Source: SKVR01 sp046291875
GTDB taxonomy: Bacteria; Bacteroidota; Bacteroidia; Bacteroidales; UBA7960
DNA length: 64,000 nucleotides
Direction of reading: 5' to 3'
NCBI GenBank assembly: GCA_046291875.1
Contig: JBKBSF010000026.1
Location: 5,367 to 69,366, forward strand
The translations under genes and the position numbers were made by a program. Every line of letters starts with the position of its first letter. Position 1 is the stretch's first letter. The notes under the pieces are model-generated. The model was not told where the DNA came from. It made no database searches and saw only the letters and a program-made list of their open reading frames with translations. Shown here in pieces: positions 43,496 to 51,838 of this stretch.

Positions 43496-43684
43496 ATGAC
43501 CGTTAAGGACAAACCTACTTCCCTGTACACAACCCTGGTGGTGATCCTATACCTGGTAGGTTTTGTTTTATTTATTTTGAGAACAGAAAGCACTTTTTGG
43601 AAAGTATTCTTTGGCGTAATGGGTCTTTTTCTCACTCTTGGGCTGATCAACCAATACCGGGAGAAAAGAAAAAACCGACTTTAA
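43496..43684 (+). CDS. Small two-helix membrane protein
   Basis: 62 residues with two hydrophobic helices (~11-27 and ~33-51) and a strongly basic C-terminus ('REKRKNRL'). No family recognised. It closes the three-gene set with the RyR protein. The small size and the 31-base spacing from the RyR gene suggest co-transcription. Confidence 0.55.
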   Translation: MTVKDKPTSLYTTLVVILYLVGFVLFILRTESTFWKVFFGVMGLFLTLGLINQYREKRKNRL

Positions 43685-43800
43685 CTCCCCATCCTCCCCC
43701 CTTTTTTCTTTAGAAAGAAAAATAATCAGATCGCAAACAACACATATTCAACACCTTCCATTGTTTTTGAAAATATTGTGGTAAAATAGTACCAGAATTA

Positions 43801-43832
43801 TTTTTTCAATTGAAAAAACATTCTTACATTTG
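43801..43832 (+). promoter_or_regulatory. Rrf2 promoter with a perfect 18-bp palindrome (putative operator)
   Basis: T6-CAATTG-A6 at 43801-43818 is a perfect palindrome. It lies directly upstream of TACATTTG at 43825-43832, an exact -7 box, so it covers the -33 region of the regulator's own promoter. This is the usual arrangement for an autoregulatory operator. Confidence 0.55.
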
Positions 43833-43866
43833 CGTATTCTTTTACCTGTTTACCTGTATAGAAAAA

Positions 43867-44262
43867 ATGAGCAAAATCCTGAACATATCTGAAGCCGCCA
43901 CCATCGCCCTGCATTCCATGGGACTGATTGCCCGCAGCGACAAACTGGTAAATACCCAGGAGATTGCAGATATTACGGGTTTTTCGAAAAATCATATTTC
44001 CAAGATATTGCAACAACTGGTAAGGAATGGCTACCTGGTTTCGACACGAGGACCTAAAGGTGGATTTCTGATCAGTGAAAAGGCTAAAAAAATCAGTCTG
44101 ATGGAAATTTACAGTCTGATTGAAGGAGAACTGGAAGATAACTCCTGCAAGATGCAATGCGTTTCCTGTCCTTTTAAGACCTGCATTTTTGGTGGGCTGG
44201 AGCAAAAATTCAGCAATGAATTCCGCAACTACCTCATGAGCAAAAAAGTTGCAGAATTATAA
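43867..44262 (+). CDS. Rrf2 family transcriptional regulator
   Basis: 131 residues. A winged-helix DNA-binding domain starts at 'MSKILNISEAATIALHSMGLIA', with recognition helix 'ITGFSKNHISKILQQLVRNGYLVSTRGPKGGF'. The C-terminal part has a cysteine cluster ('CKMQCVSCPFKTC') suited to an iron-sulfur cluster, as in NsrR/IscR-type sensors of NO or redox state. The frame opens at 43810, but a -7 box lies inside that extension, so 43867 is the start. It probably controls itself and the downstream ferredoxin-hcp genes; the latter is inference from position. Confidence 0.9.
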   Translation: MSKILNISEAATIALHSMGLIARSDKLVNTQEIADITGFSKNHISKILQQLVRNGYLVSTRGPKGGFLISEKAKKISLMEIYSLIEGELEDNSCKMQCVSCPFKTCIFGGLEQKFSNEFRNYLMSKKVAEL

Positions 44263-44353
44263 ATGCAGAGCCATCAACAGCGAGAACACACAACTGACAC
44301 AAGTAAAAAAGAAGCAATTCAAATTAAGGATAACAACAAAGACAACATAAAAC

Positions 44354-44439
44354 GATGAAACTTGCATGAGCACTGCGGCTCACAGAAAAAGATGAAAACA
44401 GACATGCAAGTTCCATCAGACAAATTACTTAAACAAATT
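44354..44439 (-). repeat. Hairpin repeat, copy A (inverted)
   Basis: Terminal inverted repeats at 44354-44368 and 44403-44417 (core ACTTGCATG/CATGCAAGT) enclose an inner TGAGC/GCTCA stem. The 64-base hairpin plus ~22 bases of flank is the reverse complement of copies B and C near 48.6 kb (about 56 of 64 hairpin positions shared with B). It ends 9 bases before the ferredoxin ATG. Confidence 0.85.
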
Positions 44440-44447
44440 ATATTCTG

Positions 44448-45350
44448 ATGAAAAGAACTATCATAAAAATCGACGAAGATCTTTGCAACGGTTGCGAACT
44501 ATGCGTACAAGGGTGCCACGAAGGCGCACTCCAGATGATTGATGGTAAGGCCCGCATGATCAGCGACCTGTATTGCGACGGACTGGGTGCCTGCATACCT
44601 GAATGCCCCACCGGAGCTATTACTCTGGAGGAGCGTGAGGCAGAGCCCTACGATGAAATAAAGGTAATGGAGCGGATTTCTCCCAAAGGGGAAGCTACCG
44701 TGATAGCCCACCTGAACCACCTGATTGACCACAATCAAAAGGAGTATGTAGAGCAAGGCATCCAGTACATTCTGGATAACAAGTTGCCCATTGACCTGAA
44801 TAAGCTTAAAAAATTCTCACAGGAGACCAAGGAAGAACTAACCCCTAAAAAAGAACCTATAAAAATGGAAATGCATGCACATCAAGGAGGCGGATGCCCC
44901 GGATCACGAATGATGTCGTTCGACAAACCTGCGGCGGCACCAACAACAACTACTTCAACCGAGCAGCCCTCAGAGTTGCGGCAGTGGCCCGTGCAACTGC
45001 ACCTTGTAAACCCTCAGGCGCCCTATTTCCAGAATGCTGATGTACTGATGGCAGCCGATTGCGTAGCCTTTTCCATGGGCAATTTCCACAGCAAATATCT
45101 CAAAGGCAAAGGCCTGGCCATAGCATGCCCCAAGCTAGACAACGGAAAAGAGATCTATGTGGAGAAGCTTACTGCAATGATCGATATGGCAAAAATCAAT
45201 ACCCTCACCGTAATGATCATGGAAGTGCCTTGCTGCTCAGGGCTGTTGCAGATAGCTAAAATGGCCGCTGGAAATGCATCCCGCAAAGTGCCGGTTAAAG
45301 CCCTGATTGTGGGCCTGGACGGCGAAATCAGAAGTGAAGAATGGATATGA
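44448..45350 (+). CDS. 4Fe-4S ferredoxin-domain protein associated with hcp
   Basis: 300 residues. The N-terminal ferredoxin region (1-65) has two cysteine sets, 'CNGCELCVQGC' and 'CDGLGACIPECPTGA', enough for two [4Fe-4S] clusters. A helical linker (~75-150) with 'GGGCPGS' follows, then a C-terminal domain (~185-300) with 'DCVAFSMGNFH', 'ACPKLD' and 'EVPCCSGLL', which may bind a further cluster. Such proteins are common next to hcp in anaerobes, and electron delivery to Hcp is the natural hypothesis. Intergenic distance to hcp is 161 bases, with a good AGGAG before hcp. Confidence 0.88.
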   Translation: MKRTIIKIDEDLCNGCELCVQGCHEGALQMIDGKARMISDLYCDGLGACIPECPTGAITLEEREAEPYDEIKVMERISPKGEATVIAHLNHLIDHNQKEYVEQGIQYILDNKLPIDLNKLKKFSQETKEELTPKKEPIKMEMHAHQGGGCPGSRMMSFDKPAAAPTTTTSTEQPSELRQWPVQLHLVNPQAPYFQNADVLMAADCVAFSMGNFHSKYLKGKGLAIACPKLDNGKEIYVEKLTAMIDMAKINTLTVMIMEVPCCSGLLQIAKMAAGNASRKVPVKALIVGLDGEIRSEEWI

Positions 45351-45511
45351 CAGGCTTTGGGGAAGATGGAAGGCGGAAGCTCAAAGTGCTGATAAGGCAA
45401 TAAAACTAAAGCACGTAATCAATCCCCAACACCCTGCCAACATAACAAACCAACTACTTACAACTTACAACTTATCATTTTATCAAATTAAAGTAACAGG
45501 AGATTAACACT

Positions 45512-47170
45512 ATGAGTATGTTTTGTTTTCAATGCCAGGAAGCCGCAAAAGGCGTAGGATGCACCATCAAAGGTGTTTGTGGAAAAGAGCCAGAACTGGC
45601 CAACATTATGGATGTGCTGATGTATCAGCTAAGAGGTATTGCAGTGTACAATAATATAGCCCGCGAAAAGGGTCTGGATACTGCAGCCGTTGATCAGTTC
45701 ATTTTCGAAGGTCTGTTCATGACCATTACCAATGCCAATTTTGATCACCAGCGTTTCATCGACAAGATCAGAGAAGGTTTCAAAGTAAGATTAGCTCTTG
45801 AAAAGCAACTTGAAGATGCTGGTGTAGCAGTAGAAAAAGACAAACTTCCTGAGGCTGCCACATGGTATGCTTACACCCCCGGCGAATACGAAAGAAAAGC
45901 GCAGCAGGTAGGCGTATTGCAGATGAGCGAAAATGAAGATATCCGCTCTTTGCGCGAGCTGATGATTTACGGATTGAAGGGGATGGCTGCTTATGCAGAG
46001 CATGCGTTCAATCTGGGTCATGTAGAACCCGAAATCTTTACTTTCATTTCCAAAGCCCTTGCTGCAACCCTCGACAACAGCCTAGGAGCCGATGAACTTA
46101 CGGCAATGGTTCTTGAAACCGGTTCCTACGGCGTTAAAGTAATGGCCCTGCTCGACAAGGCAAACACAAGTGCATACGGAAATCCTGAAATCACCAGGGT
46201 AAACATTGGTGTGCGCAACAATCCGGCTATTCTGATCAGCGGTCATGACCTGCGCGACATGGAAGATCTGCTCATCCAGACCGAAGGTACAGGTGTAGAT
46301 GTTTACACACACAGCGAAATGCTTCCTGCCAACTACTACCCTGCTTTTAAAAAGTATGAACACTTTGTGGGCAACTACGGCAGCTCATGGTGGAAGCAAA
46401 AAGAAGAGTTTGAAACATTCAACGGCCCCATCCTCTTCACCACCAACTGTATTGTTCCCCCTTCCTCAAAGGCCACTTATACCGACCGTATTTATACCAC
46501 CGGTTCATCAGGCCTTACAGGCAGCAACCACATTCCTGATCGTACCCCGGGCGGACGCAAGGATTTCTCTGCTATCATTGAACACGCAAAAAAATGCCAG
46601 CCTCCCACAGAAATTGAAACCGGCGAAATTGTAGGTGGTTTTGCCCATAACCAGGTAATGCAACTTGCCGACAAAGTGGTAGATGCAGTAAAATCGGGAG
46701 CTATTCGCAAATTCTTTGTAATGGCGGGTTGCGATGGACGCATGAAAGATCGTGATTACTACACAGAGTTTGCAGAAGCTCTTCCGAAAGATACGGTTAT
46801 TCTTACTGCAGGTTGCGCCAAATACCGTTACAACAAACTGCCCCTGGGCGATATCGGTGGTATTCCACGCGTACTTGACGCAGGACAATGCAACGACTCT
46901 TACTCTCTGGCGGTAATTGCCCTCAAACTCAAAGAAGTTTTTGAGCTCAACGATATCAATGAACTTCCCATTGCCTACAACATTGCATGGTACGAACAGA
47001 AAGCTGTTATTGTTCTCCTGGCTCTCCTGTTCCTGGGTGTGAAAAATATCCACCTCGGACCCACCCTGCCTGCATTCCTTTCTCCCAATGTGGCGAAAGT
47101 ACTGGTAGACAACTTTGGAATTGCTCCCATTGGCACCGTAGATGAAGATATGAAGATCTTTCTGAGCTGA
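45512..47170 (+). CDS. hcp: Hydroxylamine reductase / hybrid cluster protein
   Basis: 552 residues. The N-terminal cysteines are spaced C5-x2-C8-x8-C17-x5-C23, the pattern of the anaerobe-type class I Hcp rather than the wider enterobacterial spacing. Hybrid-cluster ligands are visible in 'TEGTGVDVYTHSEMLP', 'NCIVPPSS', 'GCDGRMKDRDYY' and 'AGCAKYRYNK'. Known activities are NO reductase and hydroxylamine reductase, both in nitrosative-stress defence in the cytoplasm. Preceded by AGGAG 10 bases from the ATG and followed by a strong terminator. It sits with a ferredoxin and an Rrf2 regulator. Confidence 0.97.
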   Translation: MSMFCFQCQEAAKGVGCTIKGVCGKEPELANIMDVLMYQLRGIAVYNNIAREKGLDTAAVDQFIFEGLFMTITNANFDHQRFIDKIREGFKVRLALEKQLEDAGVAVEKDKLPEAATWYAYTPGEYERKAQQVGVLQMSENEDIRSLRELMIYGLKGMAAYAEHAFNLGHVEPEIFTFISKALAATLDNSLGADELTAMVLETGSYGVKVMALLDKANTSAYGNPEITRVNIGVRNNPAILISGHDLRDMEDLLIQTEGTGVDVYTHSEMLPANYYPAFKKYEHFVGNYGSSWWKQKEEFETFNGPILFTTNCIVPPSSKATYTDRIYTTGSSGLTGSNHIPDRTPGGRKDFSAIIEHAKKCQPPTEIETGEIVGGFAHNQVMQLADKVVDAVKSGAIRKFFVMAGCDGRMKDRDYYTEFAEALPKDTVILTAGCAKYRYNKLPLGDIGGIPRVLDAGQCNDSYSLAVIALKLKEVFELNDINELPIAYNIAWYEQKAVIVLLALLFLGVKNIHLGPTLPAFLSPNVAKVLVDNFGIAPIGTVDEDMKIFLS

Positions 47171-47185
47171 TAATTTTTCACAAAT

Positions 47186-47219
47186 GCCCCCGGATACTTT
47201 TTTTACCTCCGGGGGCTTT
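47186..47219 (+). terminator. Rho-independent terminator of hcp
   Basis: GCCCCCGGA (47186-47194) pairs with TCCGGGGGC (47208-47216) across a 13-base T-rich loop and is followed by TTT. The stem begins 15 bases after the hcp stop codon and separates hcp from the porin gene. Confidence 0.85.
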
Positions 47220-47306
47220 CACTTTTCCGGCAAAACTCTTCTTATCCATTCGAAGGCTCTCCAGGCCAACGATAAACAAAAAGTATCAATCCCTAAAAAA
47301 AAGATC

Positions 47307-48539
47307 ATGACAGGAAGAAAGATTTTACTCAATACGGCTTTTTTACTTTTTTCGGTTTCCGTTTTTGCACAGTTTTCACTCCAGGGCGAAATTCGTCCCC
47401 GGGCAGAGTACCGGCATGGGTTTCAAAGTCTGATAGCTGAGGATGAGGATGCGGCCATGTTCGTTTCGCAGCGCTCCCGGCTCAATTTCGGATATACTGT
47501 TCCGGAAGTTACAGTTTTTATCAGCCTGCAGGATGTGCGTGTTTGGGGCGAAGTAGCACAGCTCAACCGCTCCGACATGAATGCCTCCATACATGAAGCC
47601 TGGGCACAGTTTCCCATTTTCACAAATGCAATGCTTAAACTGGGGCGCCAGGAGCTTATCCTTGACAATAGCAGAATACTGGGCAATGTTGACTGGGCTC
47701 AGCAAGCACGAAGCCATGATATGGCCCTGCTGCAATGGAAACCCAGCGATGCTTTTCAAATTCGCACTGCTCTGGCCTACAACCAGGAAAGAGAGAACAG
47801 AACCAGCACCCTGTATACCCTGAACAATTACAAGGCTCTGCAACTTGCCTGGATGAACTACAGATTAAACCAGACCTCACTGAGCTTCTTACTGCTCAAT
47901 ATTGGCAATCAGTTTGGAATGGATCAGATCCTTTACAATCAAACTTTCGGACCTTTTGTATCGCATAACGCTGAAAGGTTTAAACTGGAAGCAGCTGCAT
48001 ATCTGCAAACCGGGAAGGACAACCTGGACCGCGACGTGAGTGCATGGTATTCAGGGATTGAAATATCTGCTCCCATCGCTGCCAGCTGGACAGCCCGCGC
48101 TGGTTTTGAAATGCTATCGGGCACCGATATGGATGAACCCTCAAAAAACAACTCCTTCACTCCCCATTTTGGAACCAACCATCGTTTCAACGGGCACATG
48201 GATTACTTCTATGTGGGCAACCATATCAACAACGTGGGACTTCGCGATGCATTTCTGGGGGCAAACTATGCTGCTCAAAACTGGGGGCTCATGCTGGCTT
48301 TTCATTCTTTCTGGGCCGATGCACAGATTCTTGATCCTGCAAACAATCCCATGAAAGCTTTTCTGGGCAACGAACTGGATCTTATGCTTTCCTACAACAT
48401 TAACCAGGCAGTAGCCCTGCGTCTGGGATACTCACAAATGTGGGCAACAGAAAGTATGCAACGATTAAAAGGAGGTAGTAAAGCCCAGACCCAGAACTGG
48501 GCCTGGGCAATGGTAATCATCAAACCAAAATTTATTTGA
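47307..48539 (+). CDS. Outer-membrane beta-barrel protein, alginate-export-like porin
   Basis: 410 residues with a clear signal peptide (1 to ~20, '...FSVSVFAQF'). Alternating strands ('FSLQGEIRPRAEYRHGF', 'RSRLNFGYTVPEVTVFISLQDVRVWGE', 'NAMLKLGRQELILDNSRILGNVDWAQQARSHDMALLQW') match the alginate_exp/AlgE-type family, used in Bacteroidota as a general anion or substrate porin. It ends in an aromatic/hydrophobic residue ('PKFI'). The longer frame from 47184 overlaps the hcp terminator, so the ATG at 47307 is used. An imperfect hairpin (48531-48572) spans its stop codon. It may import or export small molecules linked to nitrogen-oxide metabolism. Confidence 0.82.
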   Translation: MTGRKILLNTAFLLFSVSVFAQFSLQGEIRPRAEYRHGFQSLIAEDEDAAMFVSQRSRLNFGYTVPEVTVFISLQDVRVWGEVAQLNRSDMNASIHEAWAQFPIFTNAMLKLGRQELILDNSRILGNVDWAQQARSHDMALLQWKPSDAFQIRTALAYNQERENRTSTLYTLNNYKALQLAWMNYRLNQTSLSFLLLNIGNQFGMDQILYNQTFGPFVSHNAERFKLEAAAYLQTGKDNLDRDVSAWYSGIEISAPIAASWTARAGFEMLSGTDMDEPSKNNSFTPHFGTNHRFNGHMDYFYVGNHINNVGLRDAFLGANYAAQNWGLMLAFHSFWADAQILDPANNPMKAFLGNELDLMLSYNINQAVALRLGYSQMWATESMQRLKGGSKAQTQNWAWAMVIIKPKFI

Positions 48540-48580
48540 TTGAGCTATACCAGCCTCCCTCATTCAAATAAACAAGTTAT

Positions 48581-48772
48581 TCATCAGAAAATAATTTGTT
48601 TAAGTAATTGGTCTGATGTAACTTGCATGTTGATTTTCATCTTTTTTTGTGAGCGGTACTGCTCATGCAAGTTTCATCAGAAAATAATTTAGTTAATTCA
48701 TTGGTCTAATGGAACTTGCATGCTAATTTTCATCTTTTTTTTGTGAGCCGAAGTGCTCATGCAAGTTTCATT
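48581..48772 (+). repeat. Tandem hairpin repeats, copies B and C (93-base period)
   Basis: Two direct units start at 48581 and 48674. Each has a TCATCAG-AAAATAATTT leader and a 64-65-base hairpin with ACTTGCATG...CATGCAAGT arms (B: 48615-48629 with 48664-48678; C: 48708-48722 with 48758-48772). The first unit is ~88% identical in its hairpin to the reverse complement of copy A. Copy C ends 19 bases before the [2Fe-2S] protein ATG. Confidence 0.88.
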
Positions 48773-48791
48773 TATCGTAAAACTGCTTATC

Positions 48792-48980
48792 ATGGAAAGA
48801 AACGAAATTATCTGTTCCTGCATGGATATAACAAAAGGAGAAGTAGAGGATGCCATCAAGGACAAAAAACTCACCAGTGTGAGCCAGGTTCAGGATGAAA
48901 CTGAAGCCGGCACTGTTTGTGGCGCCTGCGTCGACGATATTTACCTGCTGCTGGAAGAGATGAACGGAAAGGTAGACTAA
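48792..48980 (+). CDS. BFD-like [2Fe-2S]-binding protein
   Basis: 62 residues with the cysteine pattern C-S-C near the N-terminus and C-G-A-C near the C-terminus ('IICSCMDITKGEVEDAI' and 'GTVCGACVDDIY'), the BFD/Fer2_BFD four-cysteine motif. Small BFD-like proteins shuttle electrons or assist Fe-S and iron handling. Upstream ATGs at 48716 and 48753 fall within hairpin repeat C, so the start at 48792 is chosen. Probably part of the same stress response as hcp. Confidence 0.9.
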   Translation: MERNEIICSCMDITKGEVEDAIKDKKLTSVSQVQDETEAGTVCGACVDDIYLLLEEMNGKVD

Positions 48981-49196
48981 CAGGTTTCGATCTGCATTTC
49001 CAACTTTTTTGTGGCAGCAATTCCACTTACAAAATCTTTATTAATCATACGTCTGCTCCAGAAAATCGATTAGCAAACTTAGTTTACCCCAAATTCAAAT
49101 CTTAAAACCTTCGATGGTTTTAACATATCCCCATTTTCCGGGGCCCTGGGCTAAAGTATTTTTAGGAGGAGACTTAATCTTTAAAATTTAAAAAAC

Positions 49197-49523
49197 ATGA
49201 GCACTTTTCTTCACAGTACCATCATTGATTTCGCCAAAGATATTGAATACGCTGCCAACAGTGTTGTAAGCAAGCGTGTTTTGGAGAAAACCACTGGCAA
49301 CATCACTCTTTTTTCATTCGATAAGGGTCAGAGACTTAGCACCCATTCCGCGCCATTCGATGCTATGGTGCAGGTGGTGGAAGGCACCGTTGAAATTACC
49401 ATCGATGATAAGCCTTACCAGTTGAGCGCAGGACAAACAATTATAATGCCTGCCAATATCCCCCACGGATTGTTTGCAACCGAGCGTTTTAAGATGCTGC
49501 TTACCATGATCAAGGAAAAATAA
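49197..49523 (+). CDS. Cupin-domain protein
   Basis: 108 residues. A single cupin barrel: 'FDKGQRLSTHSAPFDAMVQVVEGTVEITIDDKPYQLSAGQTIIMPANIPHGLFA', with one His in each of the two metal motifs (THS and PHG). Such small cupins in anaerobes are often sensors or protectors in redox stress; the exact function is unknown. Preceded by a 216-base gap in which I see no gene. The PepSY gene follows 15 bases after its stop. Confidence 0.85.
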   Translation: MSTFLHSTIIDFAKDIEYAANSVVSKRVLEKTTGNITLFSFDKGQRLSTHSAPFDAMVQVVEGTVEITIDDKPYQLSAGQTIIMPANIPHGLFATERFKMLLTMIKEK

Positions 49524-49538
49524 ACCACACCAGGCAAG

Positions 49539-51083
49539 ATGAGGGTTTTTCGTTTTTTGCATCGTTGGCTGGGTATCACCGCTACACTGTTTATTTTATT
49601 TTTTGCCATCAGTGGCATCGTATTGAACCACAGGAGTTTTTTTTCCGCAGCAGACATCAACCGGAAATATCTACCTGCCTCTTATCACTATAAAAACTGG
49701 AATCTGGCTGCAGTTAAATCAGCCTATGAACTGAGCCCCGACAGTATGCTTGTTTACGGCAATATTGGCATTTGGCTGACCGACCCCGGCTTCAACCATT
49801 ATACACCCTTTATGCAGGGCATGCGCAGAGGCACTGACAATAGGCGCACAACGCGTATTGTGCAGACAAACTCCGGACAGCTGCTGGCAGCAAGCATGTC
49901 GGGGCTTTATCAGCTCATGGATCAAAAATGGCAACCCATCAGGCTGCCCGTAAAAGAAAACCGGATAACCGGCATTACCCAGAACCAGGATACGGTTTGG
50001 GTACTTACCCGCTCACATTTGTTGACACTGCTGCACAACGGCAGCTATTTTGAAGCACAAAAACATGTATTGCCTCATCCCACCAATTTTAAAAGAGAAA
50101 CAAGTCTTTTCAGGGCTCTGTGGCTAATTCATAGCGGAAAGATACTTGGGCTACCCGGCAAGCTTCTGGTTGATCTGATGGGGTTGATAATGATCTTTTT
50201 GTGCCTCTCCGGCATTGTGTGGTTTGTTGCTCCGGATTTGATGAAATCACTAAAATACAGGGTGACAGTCCGAAAACGTTTTGCCAGACTGAACAGATTC
50301 AGCCTCAAATGGCATAATACTCTGGGTATTTGGACTTTGTTTTTCATGATTTTACTCACCCTCACAGGTATGTTTTTAAGGCCACCCTTGCTGATTACCA
50401 TTATACGTTCGAAGTTTCCAGCGATAAAACATACCCTGTTGGATCATCCCAATCCGTGGTACGACAAACTGCGCGACATACAATTTGATCGGCTGAGCAA
50501 CCAATTGGTATTGTCAACATCGGAGGGCTTCTTTTTTGCCAATACAACCTTTTCGGATTCGCTGAAGCGCATTCCCCATCAACCTCCAATAAGCGTAATG
50601 GGCATCAATGTGTTTGAGCAGCCTTTTGATGGAGTATTCATAACGGGTTCTTTCAGCGGAATACACCGGTGGGTTCCTTCAGCCATGCAGGTTAATGACT
50701 ATATTACCGGCGCTCCTGTAGCACCAGGAAGAGGTATGGCCAATCCATTCGGTTCTATACCGGTGGCAGGGTATATAAAAATGGATAACGGAGCGGAATA
50801 CCTGTTTGATTATAATGCAGGTATGCTAAACCTCCAACCCGGTATTTATTCACCACCAATGCCTGAGGTGATCAAAAGGAATTCGCCAATGCCTCTATGG
50901 AATTTAGCCCTGGAAGTACACACCGGAAGGTATTACTCTTTTTTCCTGGGCAAATATAATATCCTGTTTATTCCTGTGGCTGGGCTTGTTATACTCCTGG
51001 TACTTATCAGCGGAGGAATTATGTGGGCCAGAAACCACATAAAAAAGAAAAGAAGGAAGGCCCACTCGTCTCCCCCTGTATAA
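49539..51083 (+). CDS. PepSY-associated membrane protein
   Basis: 514 residues with four membrane helices: ~8-30 ('WLGITATLFILFFAISGIVLNHR'), ~205-227, ~258-280 and ~478-500. 'RFLHRWLGI' and 'KWHNTLGIWTLFFMILLTLTGMFL' are the paired His-containing helices typical of PepSY-TM proteins, which may bind heme or act as flavin/iron reductase partners. Large periplasmic segments fill the gaps (~35-200 and ~285-470). Co-transcribed with the cupin 15 bases upstream. Role probably in iron or redox handling, inferred from family and neighbours. Confidence 0.78.
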   Translation: MRVFRFLHRWLGITATLFILFFAISGIVLNHRSFFSAADINRKYLPASYHYKNWNLAAVKSAYELSPDSMLVYGNIGIWLTDPGFNHYTPFMQGMRRGTDNRRTTRIVQTNSGQLLAASMSGLYQLMDQKWQPIRLPVKENRITGITQNQDTVWVLTRSHLLTLLHNGSYFEAQKHVLPHPTNFKRETSLFRALWLIHSGKILGLPGKLLVDLMGLIMIFLCLSGIVWFVAPDLMKSLKYRVTVRKRFARLNRFSLKWHNTLGIWTLFFMILLTLTGMFLRPPLLITIIRSKFPAIKHTLLDHPNPWYDKLRDIQFDRLSNQLVLSTSEGFFFANTTFSDSLKRIPHQPPISVMGINVFEQPFDGVFITGSFSGIHRWVPSAMQVNDYITGAPVAPGRGMANPFGSIPVAGYIKMDNGAEYLFDYNAGMLNLQPGIYSPPMPEVIKRNSPMPLWNLALEVHTGRYYSFFLGKYNILFIPVAGLVILLVLISGGIMWARNHIKKKRRKAHSSPPV

Positions 51084-51169
51084 AAACAAAGACATTGAAA
51101 AAGCGTTACCATAAATCGAGAGTCAACGTGCAAGCAAATACGATTACCCAATTTTAAATACATCTTACC

Positions 51170-51487
51170 ATGGTAATACACACCCCCCTCGAAAAGGCAG
51201 AGAAGGTTTCAGCCAATGTCAATGGCCTTATCATGTACTCAGAATCAAGATGTCAGTGTATACACCTATCTCTATATCCGGGAGAGGTCGTAGAGAAACA
51301 TACCAACCCCTCTGATGTTGTTTTCATTGGTTTGGAAGGAAGTGCTGATTTGCTTACCGATAGTGGAAATATTTCAATAAAGGCGGGAGAAACTGTATTT
51401 GTCAGCAAAGATACTATGCGACAGTTTTCGAACTCACAAAATGAAGTTGTACGTATAATGGTTATAAAACTCATGCAGGAAACATAA
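51170..51487 (+). CDS. Cupin-domain protein
   Basis: 105 residues forming a single cupin: 'LYPGEVVEKHTNPSDVVFIGLEGSADLLTDSGNISIKAGETVFVSKDTMRQFSN'. The first motif has a His (KHT); the second lacks the usual His (Arg-Gln at that place), so metal binding may be weakened. It resembles the cupin at 49197 in size. Two cysteines in 'SRCQCIHL' near residue 25 are unusual and could be redox-active. Last gene before the strong terminator at 51543. Confidence 0.78.
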   Translation: MVIHTPLEKAEKVSANVNGLIMYSESRCQCIHLSLYPGEVVEKHTNPSDVVFIGLEGSADLLTDSGNISIKAGETVFVSKDTMRQFSNSQNEVVRIMVIKLMQET

Positions 51488-51542
51488 GCAAATGTGGAGG
51501 AGCTAAATTTAACATAAAATTAACATCATTACATATTAATCT

Positions 51543-51592
51543 GAACGGACTTCAAGAAAAAGACAATTTTCTTCCAGTCCGTTTCCTTTTTT
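51543..51592 (+). terminator. Rho-independent terminator after the cupin genes
   Basis: A long hairpin (51543-51560 against 51567-51585, with ACGGACT/AGTCCGT and AAGAAAA/TTTTCTT paired blocks) is followed by CTTTTTT. It closes the redox region before the polysaccharide locus. Confidence 0.85.
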
Positions 51593-51838
51593 GCAAAATA
51601 ACGACTTTTCTTCCCGAAAATGTTTTTTATCGATATTTTTAATGGCTTTAGTCGACATTATCTACAATCAACTCCAATGCAGTCATTTAGTCTTTTTTGA
51701 TCATAAATTGAAGAAAAAAGTCTACGTGTTTTCCCCAAGAAAAATATAAGGGCTAATCTCTATTTTTAATCGCCGAACAAATGTTTAAATTTGATAAAGC
51801 AATAAAAACCACTAATAATTCTCTAATATTGTTTTATC
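51593..51838 (+). promoter_or_regulatory. AT-rich promoter region of the polysaccharide locus
   Basis: With the terminator just upstream this makes a 351-base gap without a gene. TAAATTTG at 51786-51793 matches the -7 consensus exactly, giving a ~40-base leader before the sugar transferase ATG at 51839. A small open frame from 51781 begins at this box and is rejected. Confidence 0.5.

Noticed and set aside
48531..48572. Inverted repeat at the end of the porin gene
   Set aside because: AT-rich arms (13 of 14 paired) but no T run; noted within the gene entry only.
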